A DNA stretch of 64,000 bases from Haemonchus contortus (GCA_000469685.2 LS997565.1:24941772-25005771); one strand, 5' to 3'. Shown: positions 1-10,795, counted from the first letter of the stretch. Translations and numbers: made by a program. Notes: generated by a model from the letters alone, not told the origin.

Positions 1-65
1 ATGTAGGTTGAAATCGTAAAAAGAAGCGCAGTTGGAAAACTAACCAGCCATAAGAAAGCTAATTG

Positions 66-175
66 CGGTGTAGTGCAAGTGGCCCACTGTTACATACACA
101 TACATATAATGAGGGGATAGAAACCCGGTTCGACACGCGTTTGAACCAACTGAGCCTTTTATATGTTCGGGAGAG
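66..175 (+). repeat. tRNA-derived SINE, 5' head fragment
   Basis: This segment resembles the 5' head of the SINE family best seen at 10053-10355. It has a gcggtgtagtgcaagtggcc stretch corresponding to the box A region, followed by a variable stretch and cccggttcga in the box B position. The body and tail are not recognisable. The match is by eye against other copies in this window. Confidence 0.5.
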
Positions 176-185
176 CATTCAGAAC

Positions 186-1100
186 GTTATTACCATTAGG
201 AATTTACGAAAGTGGGGGCGCAACTAGAAAACAGAATAGATCAACAACAAAAAACTTTGGCCTCAAAAATCAAAAAATAGATGGCTCACGACAAGCACCA
301 GTCAAGATCGGTGCCCCATGAGAAAATCAGGCATGACCCTACAATATTCCTGCAAGAACATTGTCCTTAAAGTTTCTAACTTATATTTCAATTTGGAAGA
401 GAGAGAGCCTAATTTAGCAATGTTCATGAGCCCTTTGTATTGTTCAGTTCCGGCGCGTTGATGGAGGCAATGGTTTTCATACTCGTTAAACCTGCAAAAT
501 GAGCTTGTGCGCTTTCTGAATTGTCATAACTTTGATTGATAAGCGGGCAGTGAGCATCGCACTCCATGTGAACTCTAGTGGATCGACATGTTCTACTTTT
601 CGGACTGCTGGCTGCTCAGAGAATATTTTTATTTCGCTGAGATTTGGGTTAGCTGCGAACTGCTACGGGTGAAGTCAGTGAGTTTGTCAGTAAGACTTTA
701 TGTCTAGGAGAGATATGGGCCGTATCATGCCATTGTTATTGGTGCCTCGAAAACAGGTCGGATGTCCATGTCGGAACCTTCATTGCTGACGTTCAAGACA
801 TCAAGCGTTCAGGAGATACGCGAAGGCGATGATATATGGTGTCTCACCATCAGACCCTCAGCAAAAATATCAAAAGAAATAGACAGGATTTTGCTTCCTT
901 AAACAAGGGGTGACGCCTGTGGTCAAATTCTTGACTTTCTGGCTTCTCTTAAGTGCCGTCACCACCACACTGACCACATGTGGCGTAGATGCAAACGGCG
1001 CACGATCACACGTCCACAGTCCGTAGATGGGATCCGGAGCGATAGCCGTCTGAACAGTTCGAACTTCCATTCTTCTGGCATCGGCTATGTGGTGCCGGAC
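186..1100. other. Intergenic, nothing recognised
   Basis: Short open frames occur on both strands, but none shows a recognisable domain, codon pattern or splice structure. I see no repeat shared with the rest of the window. Confidence 0.5.
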
Positions 1101-1108
1101 TTGTCATA

Positions 1109-1222
1109 GATAGCACTGATTCGAGCATCAGTTGGCCACCGTGAATCATTGTATAAGCCATATACGCAATGAAACGCCTTTGCGATCCCGAATGTAAGTT
1201 GAGCGCAGGGGCGCATCCAGCG
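1109..1222 (+). repeat. tRNA-derived SINE, 3' body fragment
   Basis: It carries the diagnostic 3' body order seen in other copies: agcactga, then ggccaccg, then tcattgtataagccatatacgca, then gcgatcccgaatg and ggggcgcatcc (these are short anchors, not one continuous motif). The head is missing and there is no TTTATCC tail. It is diverged relative to the copy at 10053. Confidence 0.65.
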
Positions 1223-1224
1223 AG

Positions 1225-2600
1225 ATTTAGAAAACTTAAACAGATCGAAGGTAAATACCCACTCGTTGTTGTTTATTTCGACCGGCTTGTCGTTGGAGGC
1301 GGTAGTTTTGTCGGTGATCTCGTGTAGTTTGTTGAAGCACAAATTTGAACACTTGAAGATACTCATACGAGCTTCGCCTCGGGTGTGGGTGCCTCTTCTG
1401 AATCAGTAATTACTGGTTACCGTAACTCAAGCATTCAAGGTTTATCATATATTCCGAAGCGATAGCGGCCGATGCAAAGTATCGATCACACAAAAAGATT
1501 GAATAAAAAGTGTTCCATCGGAATGTTCCGGCTTGAAGGAGAATGGAGCAAAGATGGGTTGGGAGAAGGAATGCGTCCGAAATAGGAGTGTGGGGGATTC
1601 AGAAAAGGGAAAACTTGAAAGAATATTTTTGGAAGCACTAAAGACTTGAGCAAGCCCTTTCATTTATCTCCGATTTCCGATCATGACTAATACTTTTCCA
1701 TTGGTAGGGAGACGATTCGAGGGGCCCAAGCGCATTAGTTTAGCTTTGGGCTCTGACTCATCGAGCTTTTCTATTTCAGTAGCAGCGACACCGAAGCGAA
1801 GAGAGGGATTTTCCCACTAAACTTCTTTTTACTTAACTTTTACGATATGTATAAATGGACAAGTTGAGTGGGTATACTGTAGCGAAGGCCCTCACGCGAG
1901 TTTCTGAGGAGCCAACATACCCGTGCGCAGCTTCAAATGAGTATTTTTGATTGATGTTTCATCCTGTACCTCAGTGATAGGATAATTTGCAAAACCATAG
2001 GGACAACGTTGAGCCGATGGCTTGGGCGAGATCTAACGGGAACACGAATATCGCTACCCAACGGAAGCAATTGAGACTGGATAACACAAATCGAAAATTA
2101 CAAAATACCGCTAAAAAAGTCTCGAGAGTGAGAGCTAGAGAGTGGGAAAGGCGAGTGAACAGGCATTGCAATCCACAGTCCTGAAGACAATTCGAAGTTT
2201 TGCTTTTTCTGTCCCAGCGCTGAAGATTGTTTGACAATCCAGGGCAAAGGAAATGAAGGTGATGGTGGAAGGATCACATCAACTGCGATTTTTCATCTCA
2301 TTCAATATTCTGTTACTCACTATTTTAAATTTTATTATTTATCTGAATATCTTACTTCATATCCCTCATTAATATCGTGCATTAAGTACTAATGAGTGAT
2401 CGGGTCGAGTTAGAAAACGATGATTTCGATGCAAAGGAAGATGTGCACCGCTGGTGGCAAGCAGCGTGGGTGGCTTCATAAATAGGAAATTGCATTAGTA
2501 CGCATGGAATTCGTGGCACATGACAGTGACTGCTTAACGTCAACGCTATTCCACGTCGCATTCCTCTAAAAGGGAGCAATACATGTGATAAAAGCACTAG
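1225..2600. other. Intergenic, nothing recognised
   Basis: No coding sequence, RNA gene or repeat family could be supported. Open frames near 1971-2237 and 1987-2184 overlap on opposite strands and look like chance frames. Confidence 0.5.
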
Positions 2601-2608
2601 AGCAATGC

Positions 2609-2708
2609 GACGAGTATCCCCTTGCTTTATCTCCGGACAGCTCGAGCTGAGTGTTCTGGACGAACATCTCCCTGCTTCAGCTTTGGACAGCTCTAGCTGA
2701 GGATTCTA
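2609..2708. repeat. Two-copy tandem duplication, 50-bp unit
   Basis: Two adjacent 50-bp units start with gacga at 2609 and 2659. Both contain ggacagctc followed by agctga, and end in ttct. The copies differ at about ten positions, so the duplication is not recent. No function is suggested. Confidence 0.7.
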
Positions 2709-2783
2709 TTAGAGTGGCATCGAAAATTCCCAGGAGCGGGTTTCCACCCACCAGACAGTTTCGAGATGAAAATGTAGTTGGAG

Positions 2784-2813
2784 GGGGGGGGGGTGTAGGG
2801 GTATAGGAGGTCA
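2784..2813 (+). repeat. Poly-G tract with further short G runs
   Basis: A run of about a dozen G residues is followed by gtgtagggg and tataggagg. The spacing of G runs could allow a G-quadruplex on the plus strand. The exact length of the run is prone to sequencing error. Confidence 0.6.
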
Positions 2814-3014
2814 CCACCCTCACCAAACTCTGAACACTAGGACGTAGAGAAGGTTCCTGCTTGTGCTTAGAGACGGTTTTTAGCTAAACGATTATGGTTT
2901 CTATTTAACAATAGGACCAAGAATGGGAGAAGCACCACACTAATTGAGATGATTACCTCGTGCAAAAAGCCGGGATGGGGTAGTAATAAATGCTCAGTTC
3001 GAAAGAACCAAATA

Positions 3015-4310
3015 CAGGGTGGCTGAAAAGTATAGGACGCGCCGTTCGACGCTTGCTGGCACCCTGCCGATGGGTATCTTTAGAATCTTGTTGGACTTTT
3101 AGAAAGCTTGGGTTTTGTACAAGAATCCATATAAGTCATTCGAATGACCGTTCGCCCGAACAGTCGCTACGAAAGTTTCTGCGCATCGACCCACTATCAA
3201 GAAGCTGCTCAGAGAAGGTTTCACGAGCTGCGACATTGCGAAGCGACTCGGTGTTCCCTCTCCAACCGTACGGAATGTTGCCTCTGCTCTCAGGAATCGA
3301 GGACGAGCCTCTGCGATGCCAAAAAGGGGACGACCGAGAACAGTGAACACACCGAAGATTCGTGACACCACCAGGAAGAGGATCATCCGCAAACATGGAG
3401 TCAACATAAATCGGATTGCTTCGGACCTCAACATCAACCGTCAAACCATCCAGAAAATTGCGATACGCGACCTCAAGCTGAACAATTATCGACTCCGTCG
3501 AGGACAATTTCATTCAGAGCAGTCCAAGCAAAGTCGACTGATAAAATGCAAAAAACTTTTTTGAGAGCTCAGTGCACGCCGCATCTCTGACGTGTTCTGG
3601 ACCGATGGGAAAACTTTCACCGCAGAACACTATCCAGTCCGTTGAAGCCAGAGAAAGTTGTTGTCAAAAGCTGACACCAGGTCCCCAGAACGTTGTCTTG
3701 TGCACAGCAGGCTATCTTCCAGAAGTGTTATGGTTTGGGCCGGGATGACATCAGAAAGCAAAATACCTTTAGTCTTCATCGACAGATATGTTAAAAATGA
3801 ACTCCGAGGCCCACCAAAAGGTAGTTTTAATGGACGCTCTGCTACCCTGTGTCACTGAACACTTTCGTAACCGATCATTCGTCCATCAGCAAGATTGGGC
3901 CTCTCCTCATGCCTCGAAGTCGACAAAAGCCGTACTGGACGCGCACTTCCCCGGTTACTGAGGTAAAGACATCTGACCTTCCTCTCCGCCAGATCTCAAT
4001 TCAATGGACTTCTCTGTATGGAGTACTTGGAGAGCGGAATCGCAGGACGCTCCTACCGCATGTTTGACGCTCAGGAGTTGGCGCTTCAGAAGGCGTGGGA
4101 CGATATCGACGTACCTGCGGCGTACGGTCGATTCAGTCATCGAGAGTCTGAAGGCCTGTGTAAGAGCAAAAGGATCGAACTTTGAACACCTGCCGTCCTA
4201 AATGATATTGTAGTTCTACTCTATTCCTCATTAAGCTTATTTGTCTCTCTGTTCTCTATCTTTGAAGTTACGCTTACAAATGCGGCGTCCTATACTTTTC
4301 AGCCACCATG
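3015..4310 (+). mobile_element. Mariner-type (DD37D, maT-like) DNA transposon, decayed
   Basis: The element is bounded by inverted repeats: the left end begins GGTGGCTGAAAAGTATAGGA shortly after TA at 3013-3014, and the complementary right end finishes at 4310 before TA. Length is 1296 bp, typical of the mariner superfamily. The interior encodes a broken plus-strand transposase (listed separately). Near the left end is a palindrome, gtcattcgaatgac (3135-3148), with a close relative inside the element at 11128-12337. The TA target duplication and near-perfect ends argue that the boundaries are right. The coding damage shows this copy is inactive. Confidence 0.85.
3150..4201 (+). pseudogene. 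Mariner/maT-type transposase pseudogene
   Basis: Translation across frames gives the order expected of a mariner-superfamily transposase. There is an N-terminal helix-turn-helix region that includes the GRPR-type basic motif (KRGRPRTVN, about 3319-3345), and a second HTH (NRQTIQKIAIRDL). The catalytic core follows: FWTDGKTF around 3597, VMVWAGM around 3730, QQDWASPHA around 3889 and PPDLNSMDF around 3993. Between the second and third catalytic residues there are 37 positions, and the third is Asp, so the signature is DD37D. The frame is broken by stops, including two TGA codons where tryptophan would be expected in the catalytic region, and by frameshifts in the N-terminal part. The C-terminus appears to end at the TAA around 4199-4201. 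Confidence 0.8.
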
Positions 4311-5880
4311 TATATTGCTTAGCTAAAGAACGTTCCTAGACTTTCACCCAGATCCGAGAGACAGTGAAAGGAAGAAAAGAGCATAGCCAATCGAAAATAA
4401 ACTTTCATTCATGAAAAGCAATAACTTGGTGTAGATCTCCTGTCCACCTTGCAAATTTGGTGGTTTGTCGGTTTGCTTGACAGCCCGAAAAATTCCTTTG
4501 TTCGTGATAAGGGTGGTAGTTTGAAAAACGCAGGCTAAACGAGGAGCTCACGGTAAGGGATACTCAAAAGGTAGGTTGGTACAATGATACTGCAATAGTG
4601 AATCAGCACAGTACACAAAAAACGGGCGATCGTAATTCAGCCCCCCTCTGTGGTAGAGCAAGCAGACAAATTGGAAGGGGATATAGGTGGTTGTGAAAGA
4701 AGTTCTACGCAATGGTAGCGATCGATGTTGACTGGACGCACACCGTTCTAAACCTCTTACAAGTAGCATTATTTTTGCTTCTGAGACCTGGGGATCGAAG
4801 CACCATCAGTCTTTCCTCTTCTAATCATACGCATAAATAGGGTCTTGAATGCTCTGACAGTACTGAGCTTTGGCCGACTTTGACAGAGGATTTCCACATT
4901 TGGGAGTACCTAGAGCCGTGATAGGGAGACAAAACAGGGAACGAAGTGGCCCATCCTCAGCAGAAAACGGAATATCAATAGAAGTAGGTTGGAGTACCGT
5001 GACAAAATCAACACTAAAAGATCGAAAAAATTTGATGGAAAAGAAAAGGGCATTGTACAGTTATGTCATTGAAAAGCCGATTTGTCTGCCATTTTTTCTT
5101 TAAGCCTGTACTTAAGAGAACGTTTCTGCACAGAGGAGACTGATTTACGAAGTTTCCTTTTTCTAGCTTACATATCTTTGTTATTCGGAGAGCTTCAAAA
5201 AAAGCTGCCTTGGAATTCGAGAGCCCTAGAAGTAGCAGGGAGAAGCTCAACAAAAATAATCTTTTTATTTATTAGGTGCTGCTTTTGATAACTGAATGTT
5301 ATCAGAAGAGTGCTGAGAAATGTCGGCAAAACGTTCGAGATCTGTCAAAACCCCAATACTGATATGTGAATTCGACAGCATTTGTCTCTCACCAGTAATG
5401 TGACGAGAGATTCAGACGGGGGTGCTCAAGTTCCATTTAGGTCGAATTTTCTAAAACTAGGTCACATTGTCAGCTCTGCGCATCCTTTTGAAACTTCCCC
5501 CAGGTATTTAAACCTAAGAACGATGCGAGCATAAGAAGTGAGAACTACGCTGGTCCCTGGTCCCGATAAACCTGGGCACTATGTACTGTCAAAATGACTT
5601 TATTGATATAACTCGACACAAGTATTCAACAATCTCTTAATGGCTTACGTTTCAGCGAGACCGCCTTCTTCGGCGCCTGAAAGGATGGAATTAAATTTAT
5701 GAAGTTACCCGATCAAACATCTCCGCACCCTACAATATCTTCGAGACCAACTTGATCATCACACAATCTTAGCAAAAGTAGTAGATTAACAGAACCGCCC
5801 TCGTGAGCGACGTAGAATCGGCTGTCTCGAGTTCAGAATTTACGGTCAGGGGCTAGCCTAAGATAGGGGATAGGTTTGCG
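4311..5880. other. Intergenic, nothing recognised
   Basis: Several short open frames exist but none resembles a known family or shows plausible splicing. No terminal repeats or SINE motifs were found. Confidence 0.5.
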
Positions 5881-5885
5881 CAGAA

Positions 5886-6030
5886 CTGACGCACATTCCC
5901 CCTTCCAGTTCATTTTCGGATCCACGACCCGGATCCAAAATGTCTCTAGGGTCCTCCTCGCGGACCCTAGAAGGCTTTTGAATCCGGGTTATGGATCCGA
6001 AAATAAATTGGAAAGGGGAATGCGCGTCAG
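5886..6030. repeat. Long imperfect palindrome (foldback), about 145 bp
   Basis: The two halves are reverse complements around an axis near 5958. The left arm starts ctgacgcacattccc and the right arm ends gggaatgcgcgtcag; both arms contain ggatcc and the centre contains gggtcc...ggaccc. Because of this symmetry, the open frames on the two strands encode similar peptides (both contain DAHSPFQFIFGS), which is a by-product of the palindrome and not evidence of coding. It could be a foldback MITE or the footprint of an inverted duplication. No clear target-site duplication was identified. Confidence 0.85.
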
Positions 6031-7900
6031 TCCCTTGGCGTTTCATGTGCCAAGACCTGGACCGTGATCACAAAGAAGTGAAAACATTCTGAATGGGATG
6101 GAGATTACGTAGGTTCTAAACTTAGGGTAGACAACTTCTTCCGAAACATGCCTCGTCTAGTGATACTTGAGTCTAGTAATATCATCGCCTAGCGGTGCTA
6201 TCGATTTGTCCTGAATCTGGAGTGTTCAGAGAGGAATCAATGTTGCGACCACTCAATATAGGGGTCTGTCGAGCTCATCGTTCCCAGTTCCTCCGGGAAA
6301 ATACCCCGTGTATGATGAAGTGTTTTTGACCGGTGATCGTGACTGTGACTAGTCCAATGCAAGATTTAGACGTGCGCTTTGCAAATGTTTGCAAAGGACC
6401 GTCTTGAGGCATAGGTCAGCGAACGGACCACACTGCGAAAAAAGATCAGTTGCTATGAGATGGGGGCAGAGTTGCGAGAACGGAAGTCAAGTGAAGGAAG
6501 CTTTGTGTTGCAACTAATCAATGAGACAGATCTCAGGAGACTTCAGAAATCCCCAAGCGCGTGTGGGCCGCACGCCATGTCGTCTACAAAGCACATTTTC
6601 AGAACGACCTTTCAATAAAAATTAGACATCGGAGCGACCGTTACAGGTTTGTGCGCTGTACGGCACTCCAAAGCTTTTCGTCGCAAATAGTGAGGTAGAG
6701 GAGTTCAAGTTGAGAAGTCGTGGAAGTGGTGTGATTTGAAGACGAATCGAAGGAACGTGCGAAGATGGCAGAAAGCAAACAGTAGCCCATCTTGAGCCCG
6801 AGAAGTCCCACGCTATCAAAATGATCCCCCAAAAAAACTCAGGCAATCATTTCCTTGCCTCCACTCCGCCTGACTCCTCTTCTAATCGACTAATTCATCC
6901 AGGAATTCCCATTCCCGGAAAACATGCGCGAGGAATTCGCTGTCAGACAACGCCCGGAAGAATGACATCGTCTAATGACCTCTTCTACGATTGTTTTTTG
7001 GAAAGCGCACAAAATTTCGTCCCTATTTCATGATCTGCAGTGCCGTTTGAATTAACGAGGGTCCTTATAATTATTGGTATCGATCATATCAATCCATTAT
7101 ATTGATTGATTGATCATATCAATCGCTTGGAGTAGCTTCTACATGTCAGTACCCACTGAAAAAGAGCTTTCGTTCGAATAAGTCGCAAGTTGATATTGAT
7201 CGCTATCGATTGATTGGAGTAGCGGAAGCTAAGTAGAGACGGTCTGTATGAAGGTAATGATAGGAATAAGACAAACGATTTGTTTTTGGCTTTTTACTAC
7301 AGAGTTTTCGAATGATAACTCTAACTTCCTCCTTTTTGTTGGTCCTTGTGTTGATGGAACGCTTGTTGAAACGGAACTGATTTTATATCCTTCCCTTCCA
7401 GAATATGTCCAAGGAATGATTTAGCTGAAAAAATTGGGCCTTATTTTTTTTGAGGTATCCTATCAAAATTCTCTCTTAAATTAAAACAAACAGTTGAAGT
7501 TTCGGCTTTGCCTGACCGTGGTTTGCTTTATTTTATTAATTGCTGACAATGCGAATATTATCACAGAGGTGCTGATTTATGGGCTTTGCATTCTGTACAC
7601 AGAAATGGGGTTTAGCTTTTTAAGACAGTACCTTATAGATAAGAAAACACAAAGTGCCCATAAAATGAAAAATGACAGGCACTATCACTGAGAGGATCGA
7701 GAACACATGGGAGCCGAGGTGATTTTTACCAGAGCGACCTCGAGCAAGAACGGTCACTATATCCAACAAGGCCAGAGCAACACTGCATGTGCGATGAAAG
7801 AAGTTTTCATTTGCCTGAGTGACGAGTCTCTCAGTTTGATGAGTCTCATATTTAGCATTGCTGATCGACTACTAGAGGAATGGATGCTTCCACAAATATG
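6031..7900. other. Intergenic; short gatcatatcaatc direct repeat
   Basis: No gene is recognised. The 13-mer gatcatatcaatc occurs at 7082-7094 and 7112-7124, in a stretch rich in gattgat. The remaining sequence shows no coding or repeat structure that I can support. Confidence 0.5.
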
Positions 7901-7902
7901 TA

Positions 7903-7975
7903 GCTGCTTTCATAGTCTGCGATTCGCTCGATCGCTCTATCGCTCGCGGGCAGAATCGCGGACTATGACAGCAGC
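7903..7975. repeat. 23-bp-arm hairpin with 27-nt loop
   Basis: Arms 7903-7925 and 7953-7975 are reverse complements at 21 of 23 positions (left arm begins gctgctttcatagtc). The spacer is made of gctcgatcgct-like steps. Arm length and loop size fit either a small foldback element or a miRNA-like precursor. Nothing in the sequence decides between them. Confidence 0.8.
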
Positions 7976-7979
7976 CAAT

Positions 7980-8930
7980 GACGTCACGTTCCATCGACAC
8001 ATGTTCAGCACCTCTCAGACTATGAAAAATTACGTTTATACTCAGCTGCACAACACGGCCGACCCAGGACGTCTGACGAGTTGGTACCTTTTCTCCTTTC
8101 GATGAATTGTTTGATATGAAAATGGAACGTAACGGAACGGAAAAACGGTCAGTGGCGCCAAGATGAGATAAGTCAAAAATTCAGTAGTAAGAAATCGGCG
8201 AAACAGGAGATAGCGCTGAACATAGAGTGATTAAGTACCGAGACCGAGACCACAGCAGCCGAGACCTCTTTATCGAAAGTACCAAAAGATTATCGAATTG
8301 TTTTTGCATAGCCTACAAAATCAATGTCGAAGCAGGTCTTGTTTCCCAGAATTCTTTTTTTCCCATTCTCCATGTTTAGGGGACTCTTCCACCTTAATGG
8401 GTACTCAGATTTGTCCATGTTCAGCTAAAAAAGGAAAGCTTCGTCGTTCCCTTTTCCGGCTTTTGATATTGTTCCGATCTTAGTCTCCAAAACACTTTCA
8501 CACGTTACGTGAAGCTTTGGTTCCCGTCTCATATGACTAGATATTTCCTTATGTTAGATAGTATTTCTTAACTCAACTACCACAAAAGCAGGTGATGCCT
8601 TTGTGATGGCAGCACTAGAGGCTGTGAATGAAGTGGTCTTATCAGTCTTCTTGTGTAACAGGCATTGAGAGGTTCCAGAAAGCCGAAGAGGAGAGGTTCA
8701 TGAGAAATGAACGGCTGGGATCAAGGACAACCAGCTCAATTCGAAGAATAACGAGACTGGACATTCCAGTCGATAGCGGGTCGTTAAACGACTTTATGCC
8801 GAGGGCTGTCAATCTCTAATTGCGTCCGAGAGTTTCCCTTAAGACCATTAAGCCTGCATGAGGTTGTCCATTGTGCAGTTTTTTTTGTTGGTTTGTGAAT
8901 TGTACATGTATTCCGAGCTTCAAGGGGGAG
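7980..8930. other. Intergenic, nothing recognised
   Basis: No supported gene. A T-rich run occurs near 8880, just before a SINE copy. Confidence 0.5.
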
Positions 8931-8932
8931 GG

Positions 8933-9187
8933 GATCTGGTGGTGAGAGGCGCATTATCTCACATGTACAGTTACAGCTTCGCATCCGCTCAGGCCTACCA
9001 GGCCTTCCATCCCTCCATGGTCGGTTAATTGGTACAGGCTCGTCTGGGAGGGTAAAAGCACTGACTCGCACATCGGCTGCCCACCGCAAGTCATTGTACA
9101 GTCCACATAGGCACTCATTACGCCACTGCGATTCTGAATGGAAGTCGAGTGCTCTAGCGTATCCCTCAGACGGGATTGATTAACTCT
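8933..9187 (+). repeat. tRNA-derived SINE, nearly full length, diverged head
   Basis: The body matches the copy at 10053 through most of its length: caggcc then ccttccatccctcc, then ggttaattggtac, then gtctgggagg and aaaagcactgac. It continues with the ccaccgcaagtcattgta block and gaatggaagtcgagtgc, ending cagacgggattgattaa. The head retains ggtggtgagagg at the box A position, but box B is degraded. The tail repeat is lost. Confidence 0.8.
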
Positions 9188-9307
9188 CCAAGACTTTATG
9201 CAAGACATTAGACTTCATTCAGAGCTTCCAAAGGATTAGAGTCATTTTCACCACTTTCACAAATTATTTGACTCATTTTACATTTTTACCATTTCTCTAA
9301 TTCGCTA

Positions 9308-9536
9308 GGGCGTAGGTGGTGTAGCAGCAAAAGACGTACACAACCACACGTATGGTGTGGTGATCGGATTTTTTATCAAACTCACTGAGGCTAACCAAGC
9401 CGTAAATTCCTCCAGGACCATTAGCGGGCTCCAGGCTGGGCTGGTAATATGATAGTACAAAAGCATATCAGCCTGTTGATTGGCTGGTGACTGCAAGTCA
9501 TTGTAAAGGCCACGTACCCACGTCTTAGCGCTCTAT
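9308..9536 (+). repeat. tRNA-derived SINE, diverged
   Basis: The head reads ggtggtgtagcagcaaaag (box A region). It is followed by ctaaccaagcc, then an interrupted body, then ctgcaagtcattgtaaaggcc. The middle contains an inserted or rearranged stretch. The element lies only about 120 bp downstream of another copy in the same orientation. Confidence 0.65.
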
Positions 9537-9599
9537 AGTTCACTTTGAAAATATTGCTCAGCTTAAAAATACATTCAAGTTAGAACAAAATGCAACGAG

Positions 9600-9942
9600 G
9601 GTCGTTGGATGTACCATCCAAAATTTAAAAGTAGCAAGAAAGCAACATAACAAATGAAATTTGGCAGTTCCTGACCCTATACAGAGCTGGGCCAATTGAA
9701 AAGCAAGCAGTAAGTTTGTTTCGAGATAATTTAGCTGGCAGTACATTCCCCAAATTGGCGATAGCCTTATGTAGTTTACCAGCGCCTACCTGGTTTTCCA
9801 GTCTTTCGCTTCCAAAATTGGTCATAAAATTCAATGGGCGCAGGTCGGTGCTGCTCGGTGAGCACTCGTCGGAACTCATGAGAACTTGCTGAAAGAAGTC
9901 TCGAGGGAGCTTCGCCCATAGATTAGACGAAACTTCAATCAA
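9600..9942 (-). pseudogene. Fragment of mariner-type transposase C-terminal half
   Basis: Minus-strand translation includes SPSSTDLRPLNFM, which resembles the third-catalytic-residue block of DD37D transposases (SPDLNPLDF type). Downstream residues (LENQVGAGKLHKAIANL) fit the spacing of the conserved C-terminal region. The catalytic Asp is replaced by Asn, and neither the N-terminal half nor terminal repeats are visible. It is not the same copy as the 3015-4310 element. Identification rests on about 50 residues. Confidence 0.45.
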
Positions 9943-10052
9943 AGAACTCCAGGATAACGTTATTCAGTGACAGAGCGCTTCCTTCTAATGAAATTTCCAA
10001 ATTTCCTTCTGATGTGCTTTTAGCCTACTTGTTAAAGTATAACATGTAGGAT

Positions 10053-10355
10053 AGGGCGGAGGTGGTGCAGTGGCAAGTGGCGCACTATATCACACGCACG
10101 GTTAGGGGTTCCAATCCCGGATCGATGCCCGCCCAGGCCAACCAAGCCTTCCATCCCCCCGGGATCGGTGAATTGGTACCAGACACGTCTGGGAGGATAA
10201 AAGCACTGACTTGTACATCGGCTGGCCACCGCAAGTCATTGTATAGGCCACATACGCACTCATTACGCCACTACGATTCTGAATGGAAGTCGAGTGCGGG
10301 GGCGCATCCCTCAAACGGGACTGATCAACGCCAAAAAATTTATCCTTTATCCTTT
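10053..10355 (+). repeat. tRNA-derived SINE, full-length copy with 12-bp TSD
   Basis: This is the reference copy, 303 bp. The 5' head has a perfect Pol III box A (TGGTGCAGTGG, 10063-10073, matching TRGYNNARNGG) and, 33 nt later, a box B differing by one base from consensus (GGTTCCAATCC, 10107-10117). A unique body follows and the 3' end is tatcctttatccttta. The insertion is flanked by a perfect direct repeat, aacatgtaggat, at 10041-10052 and 10356-10367. That pattern is expected from LINE-mediated retroposition. The head is tRNA-like in its promoter boxes, but it does not fold as an intact tRNA by eye, so this is not a tRNA gene. Confidence 0.92.
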
Positions 10356-10369
10356 AACATGTAGGATTC

Positions 10370-10795
10370 CTTGTAACCTTCATTCCTTAGGGGGTGAAGA
10401 CTTCCTTCTCTACCTGTGCTCTCTGTACACCTCAGCGACCTTTCAGTTGTTTGTTAGACGTCACGAGAAGATGCCCCTCAACAATTTTCCCAAAGAACGA
10501 AGCTCCCCACGTCAATGTGGTTCCGCACAGTTTTTCGATGTTTGAGGTGCACAAGTCCGTCTGATTTCTGAATGGACTGATGCTTCCATTCTTTACAGAA
10601 TTGCTTCTTAACGTTCTCCATACAGAAAGACGCCAAGAGGTGGGAAATAAGAAAATCTACTGCAAAATGACGACAAACGAAGCCGAAGGATAAACTTTTC
10701 AGCGTTGAAGAATCGCGCTTCTGGGATGAGGTCCCGCCTTCAAATTCTTTCAGAATCTTACCATTAGTGTCGAATGTGGGCACTCCCTATAAGGA
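10370..10795. other. Intergenic; unrecognised 101-codon minus frame
   Basis: A minus-strand open frame at 10478-10783 has no recognisable domain and no splice context. It lies between two SINE copies, and I do not call it a gene. Confidence 0.4.

Noticed and set aside
5858..6067. Similar proteins predicted on both strands (DAHSPFQFIFGS)
   Set aside because: They arise from the palindrome at 5886-6030; symmetry of the DNA makes both strands read alike.
10053..10130. A functional tRNA gene at the box A/B head
   Set aside because: Box A and B are present but the sequence does not form a cloverleaf by eye, and it continues into a dispersed repeat with a target-site duplication.
10032..10314. 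Open frames over the SINE copies, similar to each other (for example RDAPPHSTSIQNRSGVMSAYV)
   Set aside because: These are translations of the SINE body and recur wherever the SINE occurs; no protein is implied.
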